25,877 nucleotides of DNA from Halocaridina rubra (Eukaryota; Arthropoda; Malacostraca; Decapoda; Atyidae). Below the pieces are notes generated by a model. The model searched no databases and was not told where the DNA came from. It saw only the letters and a list, made by a program, of their open reading frames with translations. A program made the translations under genes and the position numbers. Location of the stretch: positions 1 to 25,877 of the forward strand of contig JAXCGZ010021897.1 in assembly GCA_037179515.1 (NCBI GenBank), written 5' to 3'. Shown piece by piece: positions 1 to 10,200 of the stretch. The first letter of the stretch is position 1. Each line of letters begins with the position of its first letter.

Positions 1-510
1 TAGCATAAATATTTCTGGTTAGCTGTGAATAACCTATATATATTCATACAGTAGAATGACATTGGAAACTCATTATATGTGTGCTCATGCTTTCAGTTTC
101 CCATTATAAACTGTGTCATTTCTGTTTCTGAAATTGCAGTGTCCTGTATTCTACTCTGCCTGTGTGACAGAGCTAATCATCGAGTTGAGGCCAAAGTCTT
201 GGCATACGTCCGTGGTGCCGGGAAACGAACTCATACTCACCTCCTCCTGGATTCGAGGCAGCATTTCATAAAGTTTAATTTGAGAAATTTAATTCAATTC
301 TTTTAATGTCATTGCATTTCCAAAATTAAAAGAAAGTTGAATTCTGAGTTTCATTTAACCGACCAAGGGTATTGAAGATAGGGTGTGCAAGTACAAATAT
401 CTGTCCTGTCTGTTTGTGAGCTCTTAACCGAGCTCGGTACTTTGAGTCCCCTTAGTAAAACAGAATCTTAACACTCTAGCATCATCATTTAAAAAATTAA
501 AACCCCCACA
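1..510 (+). mobile_element. Partial LTR of Ty3/gypsy-type element, plus orientation (3' end of the LTR)
   Basis: This stretch is the reverse complement of about 3270-3755, part of the minus-oriented LTR at 3101-5158, so it is the same LTR in the opposite orientation. It continues off the left edge of the window. The block shared with the other copies runs to about 482. A short AT-rich insertion follows (about 483-500), and then the terminal CCCCCACA at 503-510, which corresponds to the CCCCAACA end of the other LTRs. Position 511 onwards is minus-strand protease/integrase linker sequence. The 75-residue open frame inside this LTR recurs in other copies only by repeat homology and is not taken as a gene. 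Confidence 0.82.
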
Positions 511-1612
511 ACTTCAATGGCTCGAGAAGTGCATCATCTGGTAAAGGAGGGGGAACCTCTCCGCGTTCCACATTACGTGTACTGACTGCAGCAGACTCAA
601 TGGAGTCAGTCGGAGAATCGTCCATATTCTTGGCATTGAGGCCAGGTGCTGCTGCTGAAATGGCTTCATGTGACTTCCCCCGAGGGAAGTTATAACGAGA
701 AATGTCCTTATGGTAGAGGCTAGCCTGGAAAGTAGGAACTAGGTTCAGTGTATGACCCATCAAGACAGGGTACATAAGCTCAATCATTGCCACAGCTGGG
801 GCTTTTCCCTTGTAGTATTTGCAATCCAGGTTAATGACACAGCAGCGTCGTATTTGGGGTGTTCCTTCAGCAACCCGCACACGAACGACTTTGCTGGTAA
901 AATCTTCATCCCTGATGAATCTCTCATCAACAAGTATGCCATTGGCCCCAGTGTCAAGGGCTATCTCAGCTTCCACACCATTTATGGTTTCTAGGCATTT
1001 TGGGATCATTTCCAGATCATCATGTTCGATGAATTCCTGATTGGCAAGTTTGTGTGGTGGTTCCTCGGCATTATCCTCATTGGCCCTTTCTGGCCCTGTT
1101 TCAACAACATGGGCTGAGTGAGTGGCCAGACGGCTATGTGGGCCGCCGCTGTGTGAGGGAGCGTGGTGGCTCTTAGACTTTGGCTGAAAAACCTGGGAAG
1201 GTGGAGCAGAGTAATGGCCTTTGCCTCTTAACTACTGAGGCTTAGGTCTTACCGGGTCATCCTTCTTGAGTGTGGGTGCATGGCCGTAATAAGGCTTATG
1301 AGTGTGAGGAGGATGAGCTGGACGATTGAAGTTCTGAGAAGGGCTATTGTGCTTCCCGTTCCTGTAATCTCTATTTCCGGATAAAGGACTACTGTCTGGG
1401 ATTCACGCTCGAAGCCGAGCAAGCGCAAGCTCATGTTCACATTGTGCTTGTTCCTCATCATGTGCTCTCTTCTCCAGCTTATCTCGGCGCTCAACCATCT
1501 TCTCATGAGCCCATTCGAAGAGCTTCTGTCTTGGGGAAAAACAGTATCTCTCACCCCTAGCAATCATTATGTCCAGGTAACACTCCTCATCAAATGTTTT
1601 GACGGTTTCCAT
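511..1612 (-). pseudogene. gag-protease fragment of element 1 (broken)
   Basis: The likely start is the Met codon at 1610-1612, equivalent to the internal Met at 11555 in element 2. The N-terminal part (to 1403) is a charged, probably coiled-coil Gag segment, followed by a basic His/Pro/Ser-rich region and then a retroviral-type aspartic protease with the active-site motif ALDTGAN near 940-960. The second protease motif, around LMGH near 740-750, is also present. One frame runs throughout but is interrupted by TGA at 1403-1405 (a Gly codon in element 2) and TAG at 1232-1234 (a Gln codon in element 2). Unlike element 2, the protease domain itself is uninterrupted here. The Gag heptad repeat has one unit against four in element 2. 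No capsid region or CCHC knuckle is visible. The frame ends at the LTR junction at 511. The protease call is firm; the exact start is inferred. Confidence 0.8.
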
Positions 1613-1810
1613 GTTTGTTTCATAAACAGTCAATAACGAAGTGCCAAAACAACCACACAAAAAACAAATCTCTACAATACAGTAGTAGAAAAAAAAATGA
1701 AAGAGCCACACAACACCAAGGAGAGAAAGAAAAAAAATTCAACACCACAGTTCAAACTTAAACATAAAAGTAATCTCAAAACCTCACCATAAAAGTGACT
1801 CAACATACAA

Positions 1811-2221
1811 TCAGGTGCAACAGCAGCAAAATGTTGCAAAACAGTGCATGAAACACTGGCAATACAGAATGGCAGTCGTGCCTGCTTAACAGCAATACGT
1901 GGAAGTACCTGCAGTTATGGTGCAAATGAAAGGAATGAGCAACACAATCAAGTGCAACAGCAACAAAATGTTGCAAAACAGTGCATGAAACACTGGTAAT
2001 ACAGAATGGCAGTCGTGCCTGCTTAACAGCAATATGAGGCAGTACCTGCGGTTATGGTGCAAATGAAAGGAATGAGCAACACAATCAAGTGCAACAGCAA
2101 CAAAATGTTGCAAAGCAGTGCATGAAACACTGGTAATACAGAATGGCAGTCGTGCCTGCTTAACAGCAATACGTGGCAGTACCTGCGGTTATGGTGCAAA
2201 TGAAAGGAATGAGCAACAACG
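1811..2221. repeat. 137-bp minisatellite, three units, in element 1 leader
   Basis: Unit starts marked by the phrase TCAAGTGCAACAGCA (first unit TCAGGTG...) fall at 1811, 1948 and 2085, giving a period of 137 bp. The units are nearly identical by eye and end at AATGAGCAAC near 2221. Element 2 carries only two units at the matching place (11777-12048), so the copy number varies within the family. Confidence 0.9.
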
Positions 2222-2260
2222 AATTTTACCGACTAGCATCCAGTGCCTGAGAGTACAAAC

Positions 2261-2415
2261 AAGTACAGCATAGCGGTCGTGCCTGCGCATGAGCGCGTAT
2301 ATGGCAGTACCCACAAATAAAATGTCGTAAGTAATAGGAACAAGTACAGCATAGCGGTCGTGCCTGCGTATGAGCGCGTATATGCCAGTACCCACAAATA
2401 AAATGTCGTAAGTAA
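2261..2415. repeat. 81-bp tandem duplication in element 1 leader
   Basis: Two copies start with AAGTACAGCATAGCGGTCGTG-like sequence at 2261 and 2342, each ending in a GTCGTAAGTAA-like phrase. Element 2 has a single copy at about 12092-12165. The unit resembles part of the neighbouring 137-bp repeat (shared CGTGCCTGC and GGCAGTACC phrases), so both may derive from one ancestral repeat. Confidence 0.85.
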
Positions 2416-3078
2416 AATTCTGCAGTGTTACCAAAAGGGCACAGATCCTATGCAAAATACACCAACGATAAGCTAACAGCTTACTAGGCAGCCAGATTAC
2501 ACATTTTTACTAGTAATGAGAAAATTTATTTTCAAGTGACAAACTCAGACACATGAAAGGCTTAGCCTAGGCTCAATAAATGACACCAAAGTTTTTCTTC
2601 CCAATCTATGAGCAGTCAATGCTTGAATATAAAACACAATTATAAGCAAAAATACTTAATATGCTTTCTCCCAATTCCTAAATCCCAAGGAAATATAAAC
2701 AATTCCTAACAAGTATCACCCTTTAACGGATATATAAAACACGAATGCTTTAAAACTCAATCTTATCACGCAAATAAATGAAATTCTCAATAACACGTCT
2801 TCTCGTCATGCAAAATTTCTAAAGTCTGTTACCACATAATCTCATGTAGATTTCCTGAAATATTGTTTACCATATGGGAAACATGAAACTATTAGTTAAA
2901 ATAATTAATATTGAAAATAACGAAAAATTTATTATCCGCAACGTCTCTAGCGCGAAAATTTTCGTGTGCAGCCTAAGATTCATTCATTTCAATAATCGAG
3001 CCCATGGTAATCGGGGTTCATGTGCAATGTTAAAAAGCAAAATAAAAATAAATTTATAAAATCAGTCTGTCTGTTCGG

Positions 3079-3096
3079 GTCCCTGTTCGGGCGCCA
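3079..3096 (-). other. Primer-binding site, tRNA-Lys type, element 1
   Basis: On the minus strand this reads TGGCGCCCGAACAGGGAC, an exact 18-nt complement of the 3' end of the tRNA-Lys that primes lentiviruses. It sits 4 nt (3097-3100) from the LTR end CCCCAACA, where minus-strand DNA priming should occur. The spacing and CCA-complementary TGG start make this a confident call. Confidence 0.9.
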
Positions 3097-3100
3097 ATCT

Positions 3101-3417
3101 TGTTGGGGATTAGGATGGTAGAGTGTTGTTAAGATTCTGCTTTACTAAGGGGACTCAAAGTACCGAGCTCGGTTAAGAGCTCACAAACAGACAGGACAGA
3201 TATTAGTACTTGAACACCCCCATTTCTATTACCATTAGTCGGTTAAATGAAACTCAGAATGTTGGGGTTTAGGATGCTAGAGTGTTGTTAAGATTCTGTT
3301 TTACTAAGGGGACTCAAAGTACCGAGCTCGGTTAAGAGCTCACAAACAGACAGGACAGATATTTGTACTTGAACACCCCATCTCTATTACCATTAGTCAG
3401 TTAAATGAAACTCAGAA
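3101..3417. repeat. Tandem duplication of the LTR terminus (about 159 bp x 2)
   Basis: Positions 3101-3259 and 3260-3417 both begin TGTTGGGG and both end GAAACTCAGAA, with closely similar sequence between. The second copy runs on into the rest of the LTR while the first stops at the breakpoint. The other full LTR end (12842 onwards) has only one copy. Confidence 0.88.
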
Positions 3418-3822
3418 TTCAACTTTCTTTTAATTTTGGAAATGCAATGACATTAAAAGAATTGAATTGAATTTCTCAAATTAAATTTTATGAAATGCTG
3501 CCTCGAATCCCGGAGGTGGTGAGCACGATTTCGTTTCCCGGCATCACGGACGTATGCCAAGACTTTGGCCTCAACGATTACCTATGTCACACAGGCAGAG
3601 TAGAATACAGGACACTGCAATTTCAGAAACAGAAATGACACACTGTTTATAATGGGAAACTGAAAGCATGAGCACACATATAATGAGTTTCCAATGTCAT
3701 TCTACTGGATGAAAATATATTGGTTATTCACAGCTAACCAGAAATATTTATGCTACCAAAGTAGCATACAAACCATTAATTCTTTACTGGTTTTAAAGGA
3801 AAACAATATATTCACAATAAAT

Positions 3823-4215
3823 GAAGAATAAGCAAGACAAATACAGTACTGTATGTATTCCTTAAATTGTGGGCAACCACAAAAGTTGCAATGCTTATTA
3901 CTGATTTACAATTAATATGTTAAAACACTCTATTTAGGATAAAAGAAGAATGTACGAGATAAATACAGTATTCATTCACTTTTGGTTATCAAGAACTTTG
4001 CAATGAAAAAAAAGGGTGCAAAACCACCTTTTGAGGTATTTGCAACTTATAACTCAAAACACTTTATCCCCAACATATGAAGAATTAGCAAGATAAATAC
4101 AGTATGCATTCATTAAATTGTGGTTAACAGGAAATATTTGCAAAGCCAACAGAGTAAAACTACCTTTTAATTATTTGCAATTTGTATAGCAAATACCTTT
4201 CTTGACGAGTTTTTG
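3823..4215. repeat. Degenerate internal LTR repeats of about 122-134 bp
   Basis: Related phrases (GAAGAATAAGCAAGACAAAT and variants, each followed by TACAGTA) recur at 3823, 3945 and 4079. Equivalent units are at about 13410, 13530 and 13667 in the element 2 5' LTR. In the truncated LTR at 5159-6811 the segment between the first and third unit is missing, as expected if recombination between repeats deleted it. Confidence 0.65.
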
Positions 4216-4227
4216 ACGTAAAACACT

Positions 4228-4233
4228 TTATTT
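4228..4233 (-). promoter_or_regulatory. Possible poly(A) signal AATAAA in LTR
   Basis: AATAAA occurs on the coding (minus) strand in the phrase GTAAATAAAGTG. The same phrase is found at 5723-5728 and 13840-13845 in the other LTR copies (slightly varied in the last). It lies downstream of the TATA-like site in coding orientation, as a retrotransposon poly(A) signal should. Such hexamers are common in AT-rich DNA, so this is tentative. Confidence 0.35.
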
Positions 4234-4939
4234 ACGATGATAGAAAGAGGTGAAATGAAATTAGAATTTATTAGGAAAAGAGATAGATTTTTACGGGCTC
4301 ATAACCAGTCTTCAGAGGATGAGATTTTCGTTTATCACATTAAATGAAAAGAAACTTCTTAGCAATGTAAATCAGCTGTAATTTACAGGTTAAGGAATTA
4401 ACTTTGGCATGTGAGATTCCAGTTTGGTAATCTACAAAATTACATGTGTATGGGAATGGAATCTGAGAATAAAAATCCATAAGATTTATCCAGTAAAGAA
4501 TGTAACTAATTCTCGAAAATAAACCAATTTGCTTGACCCACGAGCTTTACCATACACTATCCCTCACCTTGTTGTGCTAGATGAATTCCTGTGAAGATGC
4601 CACGTAAATAAGGTTTGAAATAAACTTAGACTGCTCAGGCGAGATGTTGCCTCTTGGAAGTTTGGGTGCCAACCGAGGGCGTCTCATTGTCCCTCCTGGT
4701 GAGTTCATCTGTAGGATACATTTTCTAGAGCAGTAACTGGCTCTGATATAATTTAAGGACTATTTTAGTGGTGGTCCCTGGCAGGCAATTATAGCAGAGA
4801 TGCAAGGGAGAGACAGTATTTTTAGGTGCAAGAAGTGGAAGCAAATAAAATAAAACGAGAATAATAATAAAAAGTTAGGTTACTGGTAAACAATCTCCAG
4901 AATGTTTTTGGCTCGTAGCAGACGAAAAATAGGAGCAGC

Positions 4940-4946
4940 CTTTATA
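4940..4946 (-). promoter_or_regulatory. TATA-like element in LTR of element 1
   Basis: The coding strand reads GATATAAAGGCTGCTCC. The same phrase is kept at 6593-6599 and 16838-16844 in the other LTRs, including copies that differ by large indels nearby. It is the best core-promoter candidate for the retrotransposon transcript. Confidence 0.5.
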
Positions 4947-5158
4947 TCGGGGCTATACTTCTACACGTACAAGAAGAGTAAATAAGGTATATTTAAAATT
5001 AGCTATAAGCTAAAATACAAATTGCAAATAATCATAATTTGCAAAAGTCAAGAAGTGGGAATTAATTTTTCTAGTTAGAAAATAACAGTCAAGTTACTAA
5101 ATTAGTTAATAAGGCATCTAACAGCCTATGGTTACTTTGAGCGAAACACTCTGTCACA

Positions 5159-6811
5159 CAGAATTCAACTTTCTTTTAATTTTGGAAATGCAATGACATT
5201 AAAAGAATTGAATTTTTCTAATTAAATTTTATGAAATGCTGCCTCGAATCCCGGAGGTGGTGAGCACGATTTCATTTCCCGGCACCACGGACGTATGCAA
5301 AGACTTTGGCCTCAACTCGATGATTACCTCTGTCACACAGGCAGAGTAGAATACAGGACACTGCAATTTCAGAAACAGAAATGACACACTGTTTATAATG
5401 GGAAACTGAAAGCATGAGCACACATATAATGACTTTCCAATGTCATTCTACTGGATGAAAATATATTGGTTATTCACAGCTAACCAGAAATATTTATGCT
5501 ACCAAAATAGCATACAAAACCATTAATTCTTTACTGGTTTTAAAGGAAAACAATATATTCACAATAAATGAAGAATAAGAAAGACAAATACAGTACTGTA
5601 TGTATTCCTTAAATTGTGGTTAACAGGAAATATTTGCAAAGCCAACAGGGTAAAACTACCTTTTAATTGTTTGCAATTTGTATAGCAAATAGCTTTATTG
5701 ACGAGTTTTTGACGTAAAACACTTTATTTACGATGATAGAAAGAGGTGAAATGAAATTAGAATTTATTAGAAAAAGAGATAGATTTTTACGTGCTCATAA
5801 GCAGTCTTCAGAGGATGAGATTTTCGTTTATCACATTCAATTAAAAGAAACTTCTTAGCAATGTATATCAGCTGTAATTTCCAGGTTAATGAATTAACTT
5901 TGGCAAGTAAGATTCCAGTTAGATAATCTACAAAATTTCGTTTGTATGGGAATGGAATCTGAGAATAAAATTCGTAAGATTTAGCCAGTAACGAATGTAA
6001 CTAATTCTTGAAAAACCAATTTGCTTGACCCACGAGCTTTACCATACACTATTCCTCACCTTGTTGTGCTAGATGAATTCCTGTGAAGATGCCACGTAAA
6101 TAAGGTTTGAAATAAACTTAGACTGCTCAGGCAAGTTGTTGCCTCTGGGCAGTCTCGGCGCTAAAAGAGGACGCCTCATTGTCCCTCCTGGTGAGTTCAT
6201 CTGTAGGATACATTTCTAGAGCAGTAACTGGTTCTGATATCATTTAAGGACTATTTTAGTGGTGGTCCCTGGCAGGCAATTATAGCAGAGATGCAAGGGA
6301 GAGACAGTACTTTAGGTGCAACAACTGGAAGCAAATAAAATAAAACGAGAATAATAATGAAAAGTTTGGTTACTGGTAAACAATCTCAAGAATGTTCTTT
6401 GCTCGTAGGAGACGGAATTTAAGTACTCAAATAATAAAGAAGCTACTGATATATCTAGACAGGCTAATGACATAACAGCAAGATCAAATTTATAACAAAA
6501 TTTATCAGCAAGAACAATTTTTATAAAAAGAAAATTGTAAACAAAACGTATCTGGTGAGTTCAATGAAGAGGTGGATAAAAGAAGGAGCAGCCTTTATAT
6601 CGGGACTATGCTTCTACACGTACAAGAAGAGTAAATAAGGTATATTTAAAATTAGCTATAAGCTAAAATATAAATTACAAATAATCATAATCTGCAAAAG
6701 TCAAGAAGTGGAAATTAGTTTTTTAGTTAGAAAAATGACAGTTAAGTTACTAAATTAATTAATAAGGCATCTAACAGCCTCTGGTGACTTTGAGCGAAAC
6801 ACTCTGTCACA
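5159..6811 (-). mobile_element. 3' LTR of element 2, truncated
   Basis: The LTR starts TGTGACAG at 6811 (minus strand) and runs down to 5159, where it stops inside the LTR about 155 bp short of the expected CCCCAACA end. It abuts directly the intact start of the element 1 LTR at 5158. It lacks about 250 bp between short direct repeats (around 5612) compared with the other LTRs. It keeps the TATA-like site and the segment that the element 1 LTR has lost. Confidence 0.85.
6593..6599 (-). promoter_or_regulatory. TATA-like element in 3' LTR of element 2
   Basis: This is the same conserved coding-strand TATAAAGGCTGCTCC phrase as in the other two long LTRs. Confidence 0.45.
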
Positions 6812-7449
6812 AAGGACCTCTCTAGAGAATATTGATTTAGCAAAATTCTACTACAGAAGGTGAAAAAAGAACAGAGGAAGTTACGGTGACTTCAGTGTTA
6901 TTATGAGGGATGAAATATCCCTCTCATGGAAAAGAACAAATGAACAATAAGAATGGGATCCACCACGGGAACATATCATACTAGTAGGAAAAGTGAACAA
7001 GTCTTGTAAACAAAACATTAATTGGCATACAAAACATAAAAGAAATGTGATCAAATTCAAATTTCATGAAAATTAAATCACAATTAGATATCAGTGAATA
7101 TCAATATTTAAGTTTAAGAATGCTTCACATGCAAGAAGGCAATAATATAATATACAAAAAAAAATACAGTATACACAAACGTAAAATATGAACCAAGTCG
7201 TCATTAACATTGGCAACTGGATTTAAAACAGTTTCAGCTATTCAACACTAAACTAAAATGTTTCTGCCATGTTCTGGCTTTCAAAGTCCCACATAGGGAA
7301 ATATAAAACTACGATCAAAGATTTATTCTTCATCTTTTTCGTCTTCCATTAGGAATAACGTTTGTACGCTAAAATAAACAAGAACAGTACAGTATTAAAG
7401 ACATAAAAGATAAATATAAAAAATAAACAACACATTAGAGAAGTAATCT
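6812..7449 (-). other. Noncoding stretch between RNase H and 3' LTR of element 2
   Basis: No open frame of note and no envelope-like gene is visible in this AT-rich stretch. A purine-biased run on the coding strand, AGAGAGG just before TGTGACAG (about 6812-6826), is the only candidate polypurine tract, and it is a weak one. Confidence 0.5.
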
Positions 7450-8922
7450 TTACTGACTAGTCAAATTTAGGCTAACAGCACCAGCTTCCTCATTTGAGGG
7501 TAATGACCATCGACTTAGTAGATCAGCAAGGTCATTGTCCTTGCCATGAACATGTTGGGCAGTGAATTTGAAAAGATTCAGGTAAAGTGCCCACCTTTTC
7601 AGGCGTGGATTTAGCTTGTCTGCAGTCTGTAAATATAGGAGAGGTCAATTTTCGGTTCTTAGTGTAAAATGTTGGCCATACAGATGGACTTCAAAATTCT
7701 TTATGGCCCAATATGCAGCTAGAGCTTCCTTCTCCACAGTGGAGTAATTTCGCTCTGCAGGGCGAAGCCTGCGGCTTGCATATCGCACTGGAGCTACTTC
7801 TGCTGAGTTGTCTGATCGGGCTTGCAAGAGCACGGCACCCAGGCCTTCATCTGAGGCATTGGTCTGCAAGATAAATGGAAAATCAGGGATTACCAGTTGT
7901 AATACTGGCTCTCCCGCCAATGCTTCTCGGAGCTTGAAAAATGCTCTCTCCGCTTCATCTGTCCATTGGACAGGGGAGGTTTTACCTTGCTTCGAGGAGG
8001 TCATTTGCTGCAAAGGGGCAGCAATAGTATTAAAGTGTGGAATAAACCATTGGTAGTAGCCGACACTACCCAGGACTGATCTCAGTTGAGTGACAGTAGC
8101 AGGTTTCTCCATATCCTTAATAGCTTGTACCCTGTCATGTAAAGGAGACATAACTCCTTCTCCAACCACGTGGCCGAGATACTGCAATTGTGTGAAACCA
8201 ATCTCACATTTGGAAGGCTTTAAATGAAGTCCATGTTGGTTCAGACTAGTGATAACTCTGCGGAGGGTCTCGAGGTGTGATGACCAATCCTGAAAATGCA
8301 CCAGGATGTCGTCTATAAAGCATGAAACATTGTCGAGATCCTGTAGTACTATCCTCATGAGTCTGCTGAAGCAGCCAGGGGCATTTACCATACCAAAAGG
8401 CATGACCCTGAACTGGTATAGACCATATCTTGTGGAAAAAGCTGTAAGAGGTTTGGTAGTCTCGCTCAACGGGACTTGCCAAAATCCACTGGCCAAATCC
8501 AACTTGGACAGGTAACGGGCTTGAGAGAGCAACGAGAAAATATGCTCGGCATCAGCAATCGGCTCTCCATCAAAGATGGTACGGGAGGTAACCTTACGAC
8601 AGTCAAGGCAGAACCTGTGACTACGATCTCGCTTACGCACTGCCAGTAACGGCGAACACCAAGACGAAATGCTCTTTTCAACTATTCCGAGGTGGACCCA
8701 AGTGTCAAGATCTTCCTTCAGCCGTAAGGACAGCTGGTGGGGAAGACCATAGGAATGCCGAAATGGCTCTGGGTCAGTCAATCTGACATGATGCTCAAAG
8801 GTAGCGGTAATGCCTGGGAGGTCGTTGAAGACGTTCTCATAGTCCTCTAATAGCTTGTTCAGTTGTTCCCGTTGACTCGGTTGCAGTCTGGAGTTAATAA
8901 TGCTATTACTCACACTTTCCTT
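7450..8922 (-). pseudogene. Reverse transcriptase-RNase H region of element 2 pol (broken)
   Basis: The same frame as the integrase continues through this region after a TGA at 8923-8925. Counting from the GTG at 8913, RT spans about residues 45-300, with a catalytic Asp in LSKLDLASGFWQ (D139), FRVMPFGMVNAPG (about 169-180) and the active-site FIDD (199-202). RNase H follows from about 340. Its first catalytic position reads TNASDEG, where TDAS is usual (D to N at 352), and a later TDH-type motif reads TEN. A TGA at 7645-7647 follows, but the frame stays open and RNase H-like to TAA at 7450-7452, including a Leu-Asn-Pro-Arg stretch and GKDNDLADLLSRW. The RNase H end is therefore longer than the first stop suggests. 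RT could fold if translated, but the altered RNase H residues argue that this copy is dead. Confidence 0.88.
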
Positions 8923-10200
8923 TCAGAGTGTGGGAATAGCAGGATCCTTACCATCATCAAAAGCTAAGCTTATGTCTTCAATTGCAAGGGCGGTGGCTGC
9001 GGCCAGAGGGGCTTCTTCCGAAAAACTCCACTCCCGTAAGTCTGTCTCCACTGCAAGGGTGGAGTATTCCAATATAGGAAATAAGGGGTGGCTATAATGG
9101 AGCACCTGTGTTGCTGCAGCCTCGGAGGTTCTGTTGATGCTGAGGGCATATATAGGGGTTGCTGAGAGTGCCAGCGCAGGATCCCTGTGGGCCTCTGGGT
9201 CCTCACAATAAAGCTTCAGCTGGTTAATGTGGTATTTCCAGTTATTGCCATCAACATTTAGCACATAATTGTCAGGGGTCACCAGGTGTACCACAGTGTA
9301 CGGCCCTTTCCAGCATAGCATTAGCTTGCGGGTATCTGTTGGAAGAAGTAACAGAGCCCAATCTCCGGGTGTCAGGGCACGACGCCGCACACACTTGTCA
9401 AAGAGGAGCTTGGCAGTCTGCTGGTGACCCTTAATGGCTAATTGTGCAGTTTTCCAAGCCTTTTTGAGGTGAAACGAAAACTTCAAAATATACTCATGGA
9501 CGTTACTATCGTCATCTTCGATGGTAGGTGAATCCCAACATTCTGCCAAGAATTTTACTGGGCCTCTGACCTTATGACCATAAATCAGCTCGAAAGGCGA
9601 GTATCCAGTAGTGTCGTGGGGCATGTCTCTGAAGGAGAAAAGTGCAGCAGGGACATACTTGTCCCACTGCCTAGGTATATCTATCACTAGCTTGTGCAAA
9701 CATCGCTTCAATGTCCCGTTATAGCGTTCGCATGCTCCATTTGATTGGGCATGATAGACACTCGTACGAATGTGCTTCATTTCTAAAAGGTTACAGAAAG
9801 CCTCAAAGTGCCTACTTGTAAACTGACTTCCATTGTCAGAAGTGACCTGCTCAGGAAAGCCAACCCTGGAGCACATTTCAAATAGGGAATGAGCGACTGC
9901 TTCAGTTGTAATAGAAGACAGTGGCACTGCATCTGGGTACCTTGTTGCCAGGTCAACATATACCAGGAGGAACTGTTTCCCTGTGGACGAAGCTGGATTA
10001 ATAGGACCTAATATATCAATAGCGACCTTGGAAAATGGCTCCATTGAGAGCTTACTTATCCCCATGGGAACTTTCGGTACCAGTGACGTTGAGGTGGATT
10101 GATGGACAGGGCAGGAGCCTATATATCTGTCTACGTCGGCGTACGTGTTTGGCCATGCAAAAGCCTTCTGAAGGACGTGCCGAGTTTTTGGCGTTGCAAC
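8923..10200 (-). pseudogene. Integrase catalytic core and GPY/F C-terminus of element 2 (broken)
   Basis: The frame is open from about 10200 to the TGA at 8923-8925. Upstream of the Met at 10065 it encodes the second half of the zinc-finger region (KTRHVLQKAFAWPNTYADV then SCPVH, where the second Cys of the usual CxxC is His). Counting from 10065, the D,D-35-E residues are D17 (AIDILGP), D77 (SDNGSQF) and E113 (ACERYNGTLK). A GPY/F module, WKGPYTVV, is at about 252-259. The role would be insertion of the cDNA. The integrase ends in a linker that leads in frame into RT, so the two were one polyprotein. The N-terminal HH pair is missing because of a deletion and frameshift near 10200. Confidence 0.9.

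Larger units (their letters stand above)
1613..3078 (-). other. Noncoding leader of element 1 between primer-binding site and gag
   Basis: No credible protein is seen on either strand. The stretch aligns along its length with 11586-12819 of element 2. Its notable content is tandem repeats at 1811-2221 and 2261-2415. The rest is AT-rich sequence without recognisable signals. Confidence 0.7.
511..5158 (-). mobile_element. Element 1: truncated and rearranged Ty3/gypsy-type retrotransposon
   Basis: Read on the minus strand this is 5' LTR (5158 down to 3101), a tRNA-Lys primer-binding site, a leader with tandem repeats, and a gag-protease frame. It stops abruptly at 511, in the linker between protease and integrase. 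The whole internal part matches 10391-12841 of element 2 closely, so the two belong to one family. Integrase, RT, RNase H and a same-orientation 3' LTR are absent. Instead an inverted LTR end (1-510) is attached. The element cannot be autonomous. Confidence 0.85.
3101..5158 (-). mobile_element. 5' LTR of element 1
   Basis: On the minus strand the LTR starts TGTGACAGAG at 5158 and ends CCCCAACA at 3101, with the usual TG...CA termini. It aligns with 12842-17056 (minus its LINE insertion) and with 5159-6811. A duplication of the terminal 159 bp gives two TGTTGGGG starts on the plus strand, at 3101 and 3260. Relative to the other copies it lacks about 180 bp near 4925-4930. The length of about 2 kb is unusually long for a Ty3/gypsy LTR. 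Confidence 0.88.

Noticed and set aside
79..306. 75-residue open frame starting MCSCFQF, with relatives at 5229-5423 and 13071-13265
   Set aside because: It recurs because each is the same part of an LTR copy. Downstream residues differ by frameshifts, and there is no domain or conserved start-to-stop frame.
2189..2455. 88-residue minus-strand frame with internal repeats (TYDILFVGT twice)
   Set aside because: It is explained by the 81-bp duplication in the leader. Element 2 has only one unit and no matching frame.
3079..3096. A tRNA gene at the primer-binding site
   Set aside because: Only the 18-nt tRNA 3' end complement is present, with no cloverleaf around it.
6812..7449. An envelope gene between RNase H and the 3' LTR
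   Set aside because: No open frame with signal peptide or membrane segment is present; the stretch is stop-rich.
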